A stretch of DNA of 64,000 bases from Pseudisothecium myosuroides (Eukaryota; Streptophyta; Bryopsida; Hypnales; Lembophyllaceae), in NCBI GenBank assembly GCA_951799445.1, contig OX637296.1:14632001-14696000 (forward strand), given 5' to 3'. Numbering within the stretch: the stretch's first letter is position 1; every line of letters starts with the position of its first letter. Made by a program: the position numbers and the translations under genes. Under the pieces are notes generated by a model. The model searched no databases, was not told the origin of the DNA, and saw only the letters and a program-made list of their open reading frames with translations. Positions 11,003-26,020 of this stretch are shown here, piece after piece.

Positions 11003-14000
11003 ATTAATTAGGCCCGTCGATAGGAATTGGTTGCGGGAGGGATTGTATCCACAAACTCGCTAGCGCTCCGAATTGGTAGCCAGACTAGATGCACTTCATC
11101 GACGTCCCTGTTTTCCATCGCGCAGGGGCTGCTGTACATAACGATTAAATCTTTGTATGATAGCAGCAAACATGACCTCAGAATTGAAAGCCTTGGACCT
11201 GCAGAGGCGCCTGTCTCGATCTTTCAGTTCCTGTACGAGTTTCCTGGTTGTTTGAATTTCAACGTGCTATTTTCATCCATGGTCATGGATGAGACATCCA
11301 AGATATGGATGGAAATTTGGACTCAAAAGAATGTGCATTCTTAAAAAAAGATTAATACCATTCTAATAGTTTTTACCAATTTATTGATTTCGTTCATTTA
11401 GAAAAGGATGATTTAGAAAAGGATGATCTATTAGGGGAATTTGATTGATAATACTTACCTGATTTGACCAACAATAAACCATGGAATTCTATTTTTTATA
11501 GGTAGTAAAAAATTTTGAATGTTAGGAAATTTCCTCTTCAGGTTAACAGTCTGAAAAATAGAATGAAAAAATACATTAATAGGAGGTGTTAGACATAGCT
11601 TCTTGTTATGGATTCACATATATATGTTATCTACCATATATAATGTGACACCAAATTAAGACCAGATGTCTTAATCTATAAAATCCGATATTCTGCACCA
11701 ATTGTCAAAAGCCCAAACCCATAAGTATAACAAACTAATCTTTAACATCCGAGGACAAAGCTAGAGCTCTAAACCTCTCATAACACTTCAGAGCAATAGG
11801 AGTAAGAGGCACTACACACATATATACACTAAGAGCACTACCTAAACAACTAAAAATCTCCAAGAAAAGTATTAAAAATTATTTCCAAGAAATAAACACC
11901 ACTGCTATAAGATATTCTATGGCCGTTCTACTAACTAAAAGATAACCCAAAAAACAACTAGGCACCACCTACCATAAATGACCTACCCTGAATATAAACA
12001 CACATGGTATATGACATTCATCTATTGCCAAAAAAGCACTATCCTCCATTAATAAAAAAAGAAAATGAATACATATTCCATTCAAGTTTGCCTAAAGCCT
12101 TGAACTCATCAATCCAATTCCGTAAACTTAATATACTGAACTATCTTGAATCATTTCAAGATATTACAACACTAATGCCCTCACAGATGGAAAAAACAAT
12201 ATACAGCAAATACCAACCCCATCAAATGAAAAAAACGGTACTTTACAATCCACGCCAACGATGCTAGTGTATGTGCATGAAAATGCGAGCATGAAAGTCT
12301 TGAATATATGAATAAATAGATATCCTAAAACCATTAAAGAGACTTATAATATAAACACCAATAACATAAGTATCTATTATACAATTACATAATAACAATG
12401 GAAGGTTTCTATAATTTAGACACCAATAATAAAGGTACATATGTAGTCTTTAAGGCTCATGGGCTCATGTTCATGGGCTCATATTCATGGGCTTACATAA
12501 TAGCAACCCTCTTCCACATACAATGTTTTCAAATCCTCTAGAGGCTGACTTTTTTACTTAATTTTTAAAACTTTCAATAATATATGAAGGTGCACACCTT
12601 TTAATCACTATAAGAACCCCTTATTTTAGATGACGAACCCTAAATTTTTATGACGGATTTTAGGTGATGTCAATGTTGATAACCCAAAAATTTTATGTCA
12701 ACAAAAATGTACAACGTAACATCAATGTTGACATAAAAACATTGGATTGTCAATATTGATGTTAAGTTGTACATTTTTGTTGCTATAAAAAATTTGGGTT
12801 GTCAACATTGACATCACCTAAAATCCGTCATAAAAAATTAGGGCTTGTCACCTAAAACGGGAGGTTCTTATAATGAATGTCTATTTTTATTATGATTATA
12901 TACTTGGGAATATAATAGAAAGTCCAATAATACTAATTAAATTGATTAAAAAAAAGTGTAAAATGAGATATAATTGATATACCTTTTGGCTTTGACTTTT
13001 GCCAAATTTAGTCAAATGGGCATTCAATGACTAGAAAATGAAAAAAAAAATTCAATTAGTATTTTGGTAATATTATTTTTTCCTTCAACTATCTATGTGA
13101 CTTGTAGATTTTTAAGTTACAAATGTGTGGTTGGACAAGCTTGCTTCAAAAAAATTCAACTAAGGAATTTAAGTGCAATTGTTTATTATTGTGTAATCAC
13201 ATGTGCGCGTGGAAGTGAATTTTTTTTTTTTTTTCAAATGTGACAAGATTAAATGTTAGAACATCGACATTGTTTTACTGTGAAAAGGCCCGGCTTAATG
13301 CAATGAAGTGTACGGCCTTGATTTCATCCCGTAGAATTTACCCTCTAACTTCTAAACTCACCTGGGTCCCTTCAAAATAACTGCGGCATAATGGTATTTA
13401 GAGCTTATCGCTGGATTTAGGCTAGGGTGAGTTTGGAAATTAGAAAGCAAATGCTAGTGGACAAAATCAAGGCTAGACACTTCATGTGCCAAACTGGGCC
13501 ACTCAATTTGATTCTTTGCTTGAATTCTAGGGAGTATTATCTTGTCAATACTTTGTTTCTTGTCTAGGAGTCCAAATTGTAGTGTGAATTCGTAGAGAGA
13601 ATTGGCTCTGAAACTCAAGACAATGAACAATAATTTCCTCAAATCAAACAACAATCTAATTTCAACATTTATTTTGATTAAATCTAACTCTTTGCTTGGC
13701 CATGACACTGGGCATGGGTGGGGATTGGGGACCAACCCATTTGTCCCAAATAATGATTAGAGTGAACTAACCCCCTTGCTCGGTCCCCAAAATCATTCCA
13801 AGGTGCATGAGCTTGATTAATTTACCTAAAAACATCTCCCCTAGCTAATTTGAGGCCTTTGATTGCAAATATGAACTCAAAATTTGCAAATTTTAACATG
13901 TGTGGAAAATTAAAAATTTCAGCGTTTTCCCTCGGGGCCAAGCAACGGGGTCAGTTCACCCCGGCTAGTGATTTTTTTTTCATTTTGAAGAAGGAGCCAA

Positions 14001-14941
14001 TTATTTCTTCAATACTCATGTGATACTTGGGTGATACTTGGGTGATTGGTGATATCTTTATGAATTTAGGTGATACCTAGGTAAAATTTGACTAATGGTC
14101 CTAAATTATAGCAGCAATCTGTCTATTTTGAACCCCCCAAATGAAAATTTCCTTTCTAAAAAATAGCCAACATTTTTTGGCTGTAGCCAATTGGTGCATT
14201 AAAAAACACTGAGACAGCGGCCCAAATAATGAGCTCAGCGAAGCTCCTTTGGCGTGCCATTTTGGCCGTGAACGGTGGAGCTGCTCTTACACGAGTGATG
14301 ATCTGCCCTAAATAAAATAAAATAAAATAAAAACTGTCTGTCTGTAGAATGATTTTCCGTCAACCCTGTCCTGCATTCCGGCACGAGAGTGATGATAAAG
14401 AGAACTGGGCGACACTCAGAGATGGAGAAAGACTGACGGACACGACATGAACTGAAGCCAGGACGATCAAGCGTAACAATGACGGATGAAAAATTTGAAT
14501 TTGGCCGATTCGGAGGGAATCATCGCCCCTCTCTAATCGCGCAAACAAGGCTCTCCTCCCCCTTTCACAAGTACGTCGACATTTCCTTCCCGTAGTTTTC
14601 GAAATCAGCGTGAAGCGCCGCCGATGCCATGGCCCCTCCAAATCCGGCACTTCTTTTCGGCACTTCACCTCCGCAATGCCGCGTTCCTGGTGGCATCGCC
14701 AGCAGCACGCCCGGTGGCTTTTCCGCCTACAATTTTAGAAGCCCTGCCCAAATCTCACCGATCGCTGTCGACTTTCCATCTAGAAAGCACAGCTTTTTGA
14801 TCGAGCCTTCCGCAAGCAGATCGATCGACTGTTCCAGTTGTTTGGAACAGGGGAATGCTCGTTTGCCTGGTTCTGTTGTGACTACTGCCGGCTTCTGTAT
14901 GTGATTGCTGAATTCGGTGGTTGTGGAGATCGAGTAGAGCG
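11003..14941. other. AT-rich intergenic spacer
   Basis: No gene recognised. It contains a fold-back element (12606-12876), an (AAAAT)n microsatellite near 14310-14335, and a GC-richer segment (14.36-14.94 kb) that is presumably the promoter and leader of the phytocyanin gene. An open frame at 14629-14904 in that segment has no recognisable similarity. Confidence 0.6.
12606..12876. mobile_element. Fold-back MITE (~270-bp near-perfect inverted repeat)
   Basis: The left arm starts at CTATAAGAACC and the right arm ends at GGTTCTTATAATG. Arms of about 130 bp pair almost to the apex near 12740-12750. They share GATTTTAGGTGATGTCAATG, ACAAAAATGTACAAC and ACATCAATNTTGACA on opposite strands. There is no coding capacity. 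Transcription would give a long hairpin. The superfamily was not identified; a target-site duplication could not be defined with certainty. Confidence 0.8.
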
Positions 14942-15906
14942 ATGGTTTCGAGATCGGTTTTCGCTCCTGCAGCGGTTTTGTTTTTGGGATTGTTTTTGGG
15001 ATTGTTTCTTGGTCAATGTAGTTGCCAAACAGTACCGCAGATCGTCGTGCTTGGTGGCAATGTCGGATGGACGGATGGCGCGAATGTGAACTACACGGAG
15101 TTTATGGCTACGGTGTCATTCAAAGAAGGCGACACTTTACGTAAGCGCTTTGTTTCGATCCCCCGTGCTATCCGCTATGCTCCGCATGAGCTGCGTTTTG
15201 TGCATTGGTTTTTCCTGCACATGCAAATGCTGGGTTTCTTCGTACGGATTGTTGGAATCGTAATGCGGGGTTTGATAGGCGATTTGAGTTTTGGCACTGT
15301 CGATCTACAGTAGATGTAGCACCTTGGAGATCTCATCTTCTTTGTGAGGTGACGGGGAATGTTTTTGTTTTTTTTCCTTTGTAGGGTTCAACAATACCGA
15401 TATTCAAGATCACAGCGTTCTTCAAGTTTTCGCACAGGCCGATTACGACGCCTGCAACAGCGATAATAACACTGGTTGGACTGTCAACGCTGGAGATTAT
15501 TACGATGTAAGTATATTTACTTTCGTGGCTTCATGAAGCTATGATGAAGCTGTTCGTGTTTTCTTTCCGTATATGCTCGAAAGTGATTGTGGCGCTTCGT
15601 TTGCAGCTGCTGCTTCCCGATCCGGTTTACCGAGTATGGATAATCGACCCTGCTTTCTGCCTTACTGGCCAGAAGGTGGAGTTCGCCGTGTTGAACTCCG
15701 ACGGCACCCCTGTTCCAGCAGATACCGGCGCCGATCCGCCAAGTCTGAATGCACCACCTGCGTCTGATTACAATTCACCGCCTACCCCACCTTCGCCTCT
15801 AGGTCTTGCCGGTGGCCCTATGCCCAATGCTGCCAGTACTTCACAAGCCGGACTGGCGATCGCCATGCTTGTTAGTTCCGCTTGCTACTTGGCAGCCAGA
15901 TTGTGA
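14942..15906 (+). CDS. Early-nodulin-like phytocyanin (probably GPI-anchored)
   Basis: Three exons: 14942-15140, 15385-15506 and 15607-15906, 206 aa. Phytocyanins are secreted blue-copper-fold proteins; the early-nodulin-like (ENODL) branch has lost copper binding and sits at the cell surface. Residues 1-29 are a signal peptide (repeated LFLGLFLG core). The plastocyanin-like domain is ~30-135 (GGNVGWT, FKEGDTLRFN, DHSVLQV, YDACN, FCLTGQKVEFAV). Cys90 and Cys125 are placed to form the family disulfide. His76 and Gln129 occupy ligand positions, but the usual copper Cys is Ile119 and the usual His is Phe124, so type-1 copper binding should be absent. A Pro/Ser arabinogalactan-type stretch (~143-175) and a C-terminal hydrophobic tail (AGLAIAMLVSSACYLAARL) fit a GPI signal. 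Start chosen because it directly precedes the signal peptide; an in-frame ATG lies 7 codons upstream. Convergent with the SMP-30 gene. Confidence 0.85.
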
Positions 15907-17203
15907 TTTTGCAAATAAGAATCTCATGAAGCTCGATCCGATGAGGTATTCATCGATGACGATCACCATTCTTTTGCGACGTGAACTCTGGTCTTCTTTT
16001 CTATAAGATTGATGAACTTGGAGGTCGTGTTCATCCACTTTAGTCGTGCAACGAATAATTCTAGGATACGAGTGGATGTAAATAGTGGGAGGAAGAATCT
16101 TGAAGATAGAGTCTGCTCCTTCTGAATTGGAAGGCACTAAACAGCTTGGACCACATCAGATCTTCTCACTTGGTACTGGACCGGGGATTTGGGGTGTGTT
16201 CTCTAGTGCTCTCTTATTATTGAAATTGCATTGCAGACGACGGATAGTGCTGTGACGTTGATGCAGTCGTTATTCTACAGCGTAGTCTTTCCCGAGTCTG
16301 AATGACCGATTAAGCCTGAAGCTCTCAAGAGCGAGTTCTCATTGTACTGCGCTTGAATTCCCTAGTTTGGGTTTACTCAATTTGTTTAATACAGTGCAGC
16401 AGATCTTGTGATGTCCAATGAAGTGGTGCCCCAAGCTTCCTGTCGCTTGCTTTATGAATGGGTGGTTTCAATAGATCGTTTGCAATGGAATATTGATTGG
16501 AGTGCACTATCCCTAGGATTCTGAGATCGGGAATAATTTAGTGACTGTCAAATAAAAGTTGCAAAAAAGAAACTTTGTTTAAAGACTTAAAATGTTGCTT
16601 TAGAACTGGCAATCTCATATCAATTCTTATTCTGAATTGCATTTGAATGCATATTCAACTTGTACATTTCACAGAATGACATCAAAGTATGATTGCATGC
16701 TTACAATAGAATTTGGTTCCACCCTTGTCACTCCTAGGCACTCCCTTGTCACTCCTAGAGGGGTCAATTTCTTTGCAATTCTATGTTGCACGATGTCGAG
16801 CATCATCTCTTCTGCTTACAAGCTCAAGTTCCGAACTGAAAATCGAGTCCCTAGGAAAATCGAGATTTAAGAGTCTCCTCACAGCAAAGACCTTTTACCA
16901 AGTCCACAGTGGTAAGTAGGACTGTTAGTTACAACGTGAACGCCTGGGAGAAGGAACGACCCTTCACGCCAGGAACGTGAACCCGGAACAAACCCCCTCG
17001 GTACGGTGAAGTTCCTCCCTTCTTTTCTTCACCTGCCACAGTCCCGTCCATGTACCCCATCTTAGTAATTATTAGAACCTGACGGACGGAAAAAAGTCAA
17101 GATCAAAATTGGTAACCTACTCAGATCAAGTACAACGACGAAGACCGGAATGAATACATGGATACATGAATACAGACAGTGAGTGCTACACACAGAAATC
17201 ATT
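15907..17203. other. Convergent intergenic region (3' ends of ENODL and SMP-30 genes)
   Basis: Holds the two 3' UTRs. No further gene seen. A short direct duplication (CACTCCTAGG/CACTCCTAGA, with CCCTTGT before each) lies at 16722-16760. A small inverted pair occurs at 16935-16985 (GTGAACGCCTGG / ACGCCAGGAACGTGAAC). Confidence 0.5.
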
Positions 17204-19554
<2,351 letters not shown>

Positions 19555-19901
19555 TCAGGGATGTCTTCGCCGTGAATTTCACCACGATGTTTCGAACTCT
19601 GAGGGAGATTACACGCTGTGAAGAGGGAATTGAAAGAAAAAGATGATGGCGACAATGCAGTTGCGTAAGTTAATGATTGTGCATGGAAAGGGTGGAGGAT
19701 TTGCATTGGAGAAGAGGTGATTGCCGGCGGGGTGTAACGGCCATGATGAGAATGTGACTCTTCAGTGCAGGGTTCAGTTTCATGCAGGTTGAGGGTGACC
19801 TTTCAGGTTCCTACGAGTAGATGAACTGTAAAAGAATTCTGTCAACTAAGTCTTTCTGTTTTGTTAGAACTCCTAAACTAATGTTGGGGGAGACCGCCGT
19901 A

Positions 19902-20218
19902 TAAGGTAGGAGGTTGTAAAACGGAGCGGGCATTAAAATGGAACATGACTCAGAGGTACATTTTGCTTTCTTCAATGTACCACCTATGCACATTTCAGGA
20001 GGTGGTCCATTTTGATGACCACAAATGACCACTTTTTTCCAACTTCAAAAATTTGTAACTAATTCCACAAAGGTCCATAAAATATGAAACAACTTGGGTT
20101 AGATTTCAATTCCACTTGTCTTTCAAGGAAAATTTACTGAAAAATATTTCAAGATGTTTTACCTCCCCAAAATTCAGTTGTAGCTCTTAGATGCTCCAAT
20201 TCTGGACCTCCTACCTTA
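19902..20218 (+). mobile_element. MITE family A, copy 1 (317 bp)
   Basis: Begins TAAGGTAGGAGG and ends CCTCCTACCTTA, a ~12-bp terminal inverted repeat. The interior carries GACCACAAATGACCAC, TTTCAAGGAAAATTTACTG and CCTCCCCAAAATTCAGTT. Copies 2 (25704-26020, inverted) and 3 (34504-34820) are also 317 bp and nearly identical. No coding capacity. Confidence 0.88.
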
Positions 20219-20346
20219 GTTCATTGTTATCCGGTTAAGTGGTGTGCAAAAATAAAAGGTGGATATGAAATTCATGAAATTGAATAGTTGCTTTCATGGA
20301 ATTGTCGGATTTTCGTTGCTTGCCATATTGAATCCAAGGCTAATAT

Positions 20347-20737
20347 CTAAGGTACCCCCCCTAACCGACCGAATAAGGAATTCCAACATGATCTGGAGTA
20401 GTGAAGGATTTTTCAGAGGTACATCAATAGAAATGACATGGATTGCAAAAAAATTGGTAATTTTATCGCTTGAATTGAAATTACTATGAATTTTGGGAGG
20501 CAAAAAGTGCGCCGGACCTATGGCCAATGTCTAGACTCTTCCAATTCCGATCTTTCAATAACTTTTTACCTAATCATTATTTCCTATTTTTTTTCCACAA
20601 CTTGGGACATGTGTCATGTATTTACTAGTTCCAACCTTGGAAATGAAAAAAAAAAACGCATTCTAAGCGTGGTTAGAAATACATGCACCTATAGGTCGGG
20701 AATGGGTCACTAGTCGGGAACGGGGGGGGTACCTTAG
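20347..20737. mobile_element. MITE family C, copy 1
   Basis: Inverted termini CTAAGGTACCCCCC and GGGGGGTACCTTAG bound ~390 bp. The interior is homologous to 26019-26420: GACTCTTCCAATTCC, GGGACATGTG and ACTAGTCGGGAA-type blocks in the same order. Non-coding. Confidence 0.75.
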
Positions 20738-22081
20738 GTTGCTAAAGGCAGATTTGTTCTTAGACAAGGCAGATATTGCTTTAGGATTGGCCGCTAAGGT
20801 TTTTGGAGTGCTTGGACAAGGCAAGGGCTGGTATCTTCAGGGTTTGTAATGACGGCCAATCCCTATCTTGTCATCCATATTTGATTGATGTAATGAAATT
20901 TGGAGTCTAATTTCAAACTCGTAGTTACATCATTGAAAGAGGAAGATTGTAGCCTTTGCAAATTTGAAGTTGAAAAAAAGTAGCCAGTCAGAATCTGATA
21001 GTAGAAAAAGTGAACCGAGAGATTTTGATAAGGAGAGGATGCAATTGGTGCCTTTGAAAAAAGTAATCCCTAGCTCCTTCTATAAAAAAGAGGCAAATTT
21101 CTAGGGCAACTTTGAAAACTTCCCGAATGCAAAGAATTCTGTCAATTGATTCTTAATTTGGACATGCTTATTTGACATGATTCTTTCTTTTCTTTTCTTT
21201 TTCATTAAGGTGCAATAGTGCAATAATGTAGCCTAAACTTTTGGATTATGAGGTAACAAGTCCTTAAAGTGACTTGACTCTTCAAATTGCCTCTATAAAA
21301 GGGTCTAATATGGTTAAATGCAAAATTGCAAAATTGATATGCAAAAGTTCGAATTCAATACTTGTCTCCTTATGGTATCTAGCCACAACGGGAAGCTATG
21401 AAAGACAAAATTTAGCCCTAAGATGGATGAAAAGGGGAAGGGCAATGCAATACACAAGAATGTTCCATTTTCAACTAGTGAGGTTCACTTTTTGAACCCA
21501 TGTTATATGCCATTAAATACAAGAGGATTAATTTTGGGATACACCATAGCCTATTTATTGAACTATGTCATGTGACTACTACACCTTTGAACAAAAATAG
21601 CAACCTACTAGCTTTCACTTTCTGAAATTATAACTAAATGTACAACATTCCAAAATAATATGTAACTTCATGAGTTCATTGCAAATTTCATTCTCCTTTC
21701 ATTGAAAATTCATCCATTGTACCAACCAACCCTAATTTTAATTCACTTTGTGAAGGGTCATTTCTTCGACATGTTACCTTATTACAAATCATTCATGTAG
21801 TTGAGTGGCTATTAAGTACAAAATGACAAAGATCTTAATTTATGCTATTTTAATCTTAGAAGGAAACGATTTTGTCACCAAAATAATTAGCCAAATATCC
21901 TTGGATAAATTGGTGGTGATTCTTTGTCTTTACAATTCTTTAAAAAGTCATTCGTACGACACATTTAGTCTTTGACTTTGTTACACAGTTAATTAAAATG
22001 ATTCATTCGAATCTCATAGTTTGCAGTTTACAATGACAACAAGTGTTGTAGCCTTATTTCATTTGTATATCATTTATTTGA

Positions 22082-22261
22082 TAAAGTAGAACTTCTCTAA
22101 AATAATAGCCTCCAAACCAGGCTCAAGTCCCTATGCTCAAGAATCTCAAAGAACTTCTCTGATGTGTGATGTGTATATCTGGGATTGGGCTTAGTGCAGA
22201 ACCAAACAATCAATACTCCATCACTTTAGAGAGGGCGTTGCTTTAGTGAAGTTCCACTGTA
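22082..22261. mobile_element. Decayed Tc1/mariner (pogo-like) MITE
   Basis: The left end, AGTAGAACTTCTCTAAAAT, is the imperfect inverse of the right end, CTTTAGTGAAGTTCCACTGTA. Both resemble the CAGTAGAACCTCTCT terminus of the better-preserved copy at 44820-45012. Assignment rests on these termini alone. Confidence 0.5.
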
Positions 22262-24639
22262 TCATCATAAATTGTAATTAAATACATTCTTCAACTTCAT
22301 CTCTATTGAATGATCATGTTCTTCCTTCACCCTCAAGTCTACGATGCCATTATTATAGCTAGTTTTCTAGGATAAGTTATTTCTTAGATTGAAGTCTAAG
22401 TGAGCAATACTATGTGTTCCTAATTGATGAGAATGTTTGCGTTACAATTTGCCATAGATGTAATGTTTGGCACTCCATGCTAGTTAATTCTTTAAGCAAC
22501 CATTTTTTTAGGGTTTAATGTCAAAGGCTTATATATAAATAGGACTATAATATTACTCTTCAACCTTACTTTGTCAATTAGAAAATAGTTTACTAACAAA
22601 GAACGAAATGTCTACCTCTATACCAATAAGTTATTAAAATAAATCATTTTTAAAATTTTAAAGTTGATGTTTTTAATCAATAACCATTTTCATTCTTTTA
22701 AAATATTTCTTATTAAAATAAATTTTTGTCTCAAGAAAATTCTTCAATTCTCTACGGTTGCTCTTGAGAACTTGATTTGCCTTTAATGGTGGATTCGACA
22801 CTAATTTACCACAATTACACTATTTTGAATTAGTGCAGGTTGAAATAATACTATATTGTATCAAATTACACCATTTTTCTTTGGAGATGGTGACACTAAT
22901 TTTCAAGGTGACACAATTGTTTCCAACCCTTCTCAATTAGAATAAATCAATGTACTGGTGGTTTTTGGTGGTGAGAGCAAATATTTTATTAGAACTAGTG
23001 TACCTTATGTCATTGCCACAGTCAAAATAAAATAAAAATAAAAATAGTTTTCTAACTTTTAATTCAAAAATATCGTACGGCGTACGCATATGTGAGTTTT
23101 GACACGTTGCTACCAAAATAGTTTAGTTTTTATCATTCAGTAGTTCGACAACTTGATTTGGATTTCTTAGGCTATCGGCACTTTGCTTTTTCTAATTTTT
23201 AGATACTCCTAGTTTTGGATTGATTTTTTTTTTCATGCACAAATGTGTTCTTTTTTCTAAATTTTCTCAAGAATAATTTTTGGATATTCAGAAATTAGCA
23301 ACAATGATAATGAGCAACAATGATTTTTTTTTTCATATTTTCAGATATAGTTGTACAATTTTTAAAATTTTAGACACGATCCAAATTTTCCCTACTTATT
23401 TCCAAAACTGACCTACACATATGATAACTCAAAAATCTATAACTTTCACACCCTAGGTTCAAACACCATGAAACAAAGCCTATGCACACCTCCTCGGATG
23501 GTACCACTTTTCGGATGGTACCAAGAATGTGACCAGGGGACGCACGGTTCCAGAGATCGATCACAAGGTAACAAACAAAACAAACAAACAAACAAAACAA
23601 AACAACCGGCCAAACTTAAGGTAAGGTATGGAATTCTGCAGCCAAGCCATGTCTGGCACCGACAATCCAGAAGAGCCCGCCACATGTCTGTACTCTTGAG
23701 AGCATTCGATGCTTCAATTGCATGCATGTCGCAGACTGCAATGGTCACCAACAATCGATGCAGTCTGCGATCGACAGGCAGTCCGAATTCGAAATTTAGC
23801 AATAGCATCCGACATTATATCGCAATGAATGTTTCTGTCAACTAGCTCCCATCGTGAAGCTCGTATTCCAATACAACACAACAACAGAGAACTCCAGATT
23901 CAGAGAATTGAAGAAAAGCCCAGTTTCAAACCAAATGGAGACGAACTGAATACTGTCTCAGTGTCTCACAAGCGAACCAGATGCCAAATCTCGCTGACAG
24001 TTCTTCGGATAGCCATAAAGCCATTCAGAAGCAGAAGCAAAAGCCTCTCTTCCATCGTGCTCATACATATTTTGTAACGTAAGCTAGTGTCAGGTAGTTG
24101 ACGTACCATGCTTCGGCATTCAGATCGAGGCATTTTTCAAATCTTCGCACACGTCATAACACCACAACCTTTGAACACGAGTAAAAACGAATCCGACACG
24201 AGACAGTCATCAGCGAGTTAAGTATTTGGAACCAGAAGCGCGCTTCAATTTGTTGCAGTATTACTGTCATCACATGATCGCGAACTCTCAAGCGCATTCC
24301 AGGCCATACATATAGTACAACGCTAAGAAAGTCAGTTCAGTCAAGAATGGATATTAATGCCTCATGTTTCTTAGATCGGCGACAACAGAATCGTCTCGAC
24401 TCTCGCGCATCTGCTTACATCTGCTTGCAGTCCTCAGTCCAGCAATCGCGTGTCTTCCAAACATCATCTAAACAGGGAAATGCGTGTCAACTAAAAACAA
24501 CGTACTCAGTGCGCAGAGCGAGGTACTGCTTGCGAAAATCACACTGCACTGTCAACATCACAATTGTGAGCATGTGAGAACAGCAGCATGCTTAGACGAT
24601 TATTAACCGCACAAGACCCTTAAAAACTAAGTGACGAGG

Positions 24640-24663
24640 GTAACCCTAACCCTAACCCTAACC
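24640..24663. repeat. Interstitial telomere-like tract
   Basis: A short tract of CCCTAA hexamers (TAACCCTAACCCTAACC core, about 3.5 units). This is the six-base form, not the seven-base CCCTAAA typical of most plants. Too short to be an active telomere; it may be a repair scar. Confidence 0.8.
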
Positions 24664-24693
24664 TGATCCTACATGGTATGGTATGTTCGCGCT

Positions 24694-24800
24694 TCTTGGT
24701 GTTGAAGAGGGTTTGTTACTGAGGGTCTTAGGAATGAATTTAGACCTACTTCTGGATCAGATTCACATTGCAAACATCCCCTAACACCAAGTGCAAACAT
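24694..24800. mobile_element. Small palindromic element, copy 1
   Basis: The sequence from TTGGTGTTGAAGAG to CCCTAACACCAAGTGCAAA is repeated in inverted orientation at 34392-34498, sharing TACTGAGGGTCTTAGGAA and CTACTTCTGGA. The ends are inverted (TTGGTGTT / AACACCAA). Confidence 0.65.
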
Positions 24801-25703
24801 AGCTTGAACTCAACGGCAGTTCAAGTGTTCACAAATGTGGCTAGTGAATTTCAAAACGTCTAAGGTAACTACACCTAATTTCAGCGGCTTAGTTTAGATT
24901 CTTGCCTCAAATCTACTTCCACTATTCATGAGAGTATGTGGTTGGTTACCCTAAACCCTATTTTCAATGCTTTGAAAATTTGTAGTTTTATTCATACAAT
25001 GTCCAACGAATGCATTGTGAGAGAATCTAAAATCTCCTTTTGGCTACCAATAAGATCTCACCAAAAAAAAATTCAATATAATAACAAGAACCATGCTGAA
25101 TTGCTTATTTGTGCAATTTTAGGTGTAGTTACCTTACCAAAAATAATCAGTCGACTCTGCAAGAATACCCTACACGAAGGTTAGATTCAGCAGAAATTAA
25201 GTAATTTTTGTGAAAAAGTGCCACATGTCCTCTTGTGAATGGTCTAAGGTGATGTGGACCCCTGATCATCTGATGTGGAAATTCAATTTTGGCACTCGGG
25301 TGCCAAATCAGACCTTCACGTACAGTACCCTAAAGTCAAATTTGAATTATTAATTTACATAATTCTGCAAGGCTGAAAGATTTTCGTAGCACAATCCAAG
25401 TATTAGAATATTTTACAATTTTGAAGCATTGAAAATTTAATAAACAACATAAGAATTAACCTCAACCTAAGTTAAAAAATTAACCCTGAAAGGTTTGATG
25501 GATGACAAATTAACAACTGCAAAATATTTTGTTTTGTTTTCAATTTATTTAAGGGTATACTTTAGTTGTGCTAAATAATGTTATAAATGTTAGTACCACA
25601 CTTTGTAGTATTTCTAGCAATTTGAGTTAATTCAAAAGTCACATTTGAGAGGAGTGATGTCATTTATTGCATGGGCGGGCCTAACTCCAACATTTTCACC
25701 AAT

Positions 25704-26020
25704 TAAGGTAGGAGGTCCAGAAATGGAGCATCTAAGCACTGAAACTGAATTTTGGGGAGGTAAAACATCTTGAAATATTCTTCAGTAAATTTTCCTTGAA
25801 AGACAAGTGGAATTGAAATCTAACCCAAGTTGTTTCATATTTTTTGGACCTTTGTGGAATTAGTTACAAATTTTTGAAGTTGGAAAAAAGTGGTCATTTG
25901 TGGTCATCAAAATGGACCACCTCCTGAAATATGCATAGGTGGTACATTGAAGAAAGCAAAATGTATCTATGAGTCATGTTCCATTTTAATGCCCGCTCCG
26001 TTTTACAGCCTCCTACCTTA
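25704..26020 (-). mobile_element. MITE family A, copy 2 (317 bp, inverted)
   Basis: Near-identical to copy 1 on the opposite strand, with the same TAAGGTAGGAGG / CCTCCTACCTTA termini. Its right end directly abuts a family C element that begins at the shared TA. Confidence 0.88.

Noticed and set aside
14629..14904. 91-codon open frame just upstream of the phytocyanin gene
   Set aside because: No similarity recognised, and it lies in the presumed leader. It could be an upstream open frame but there is no support.
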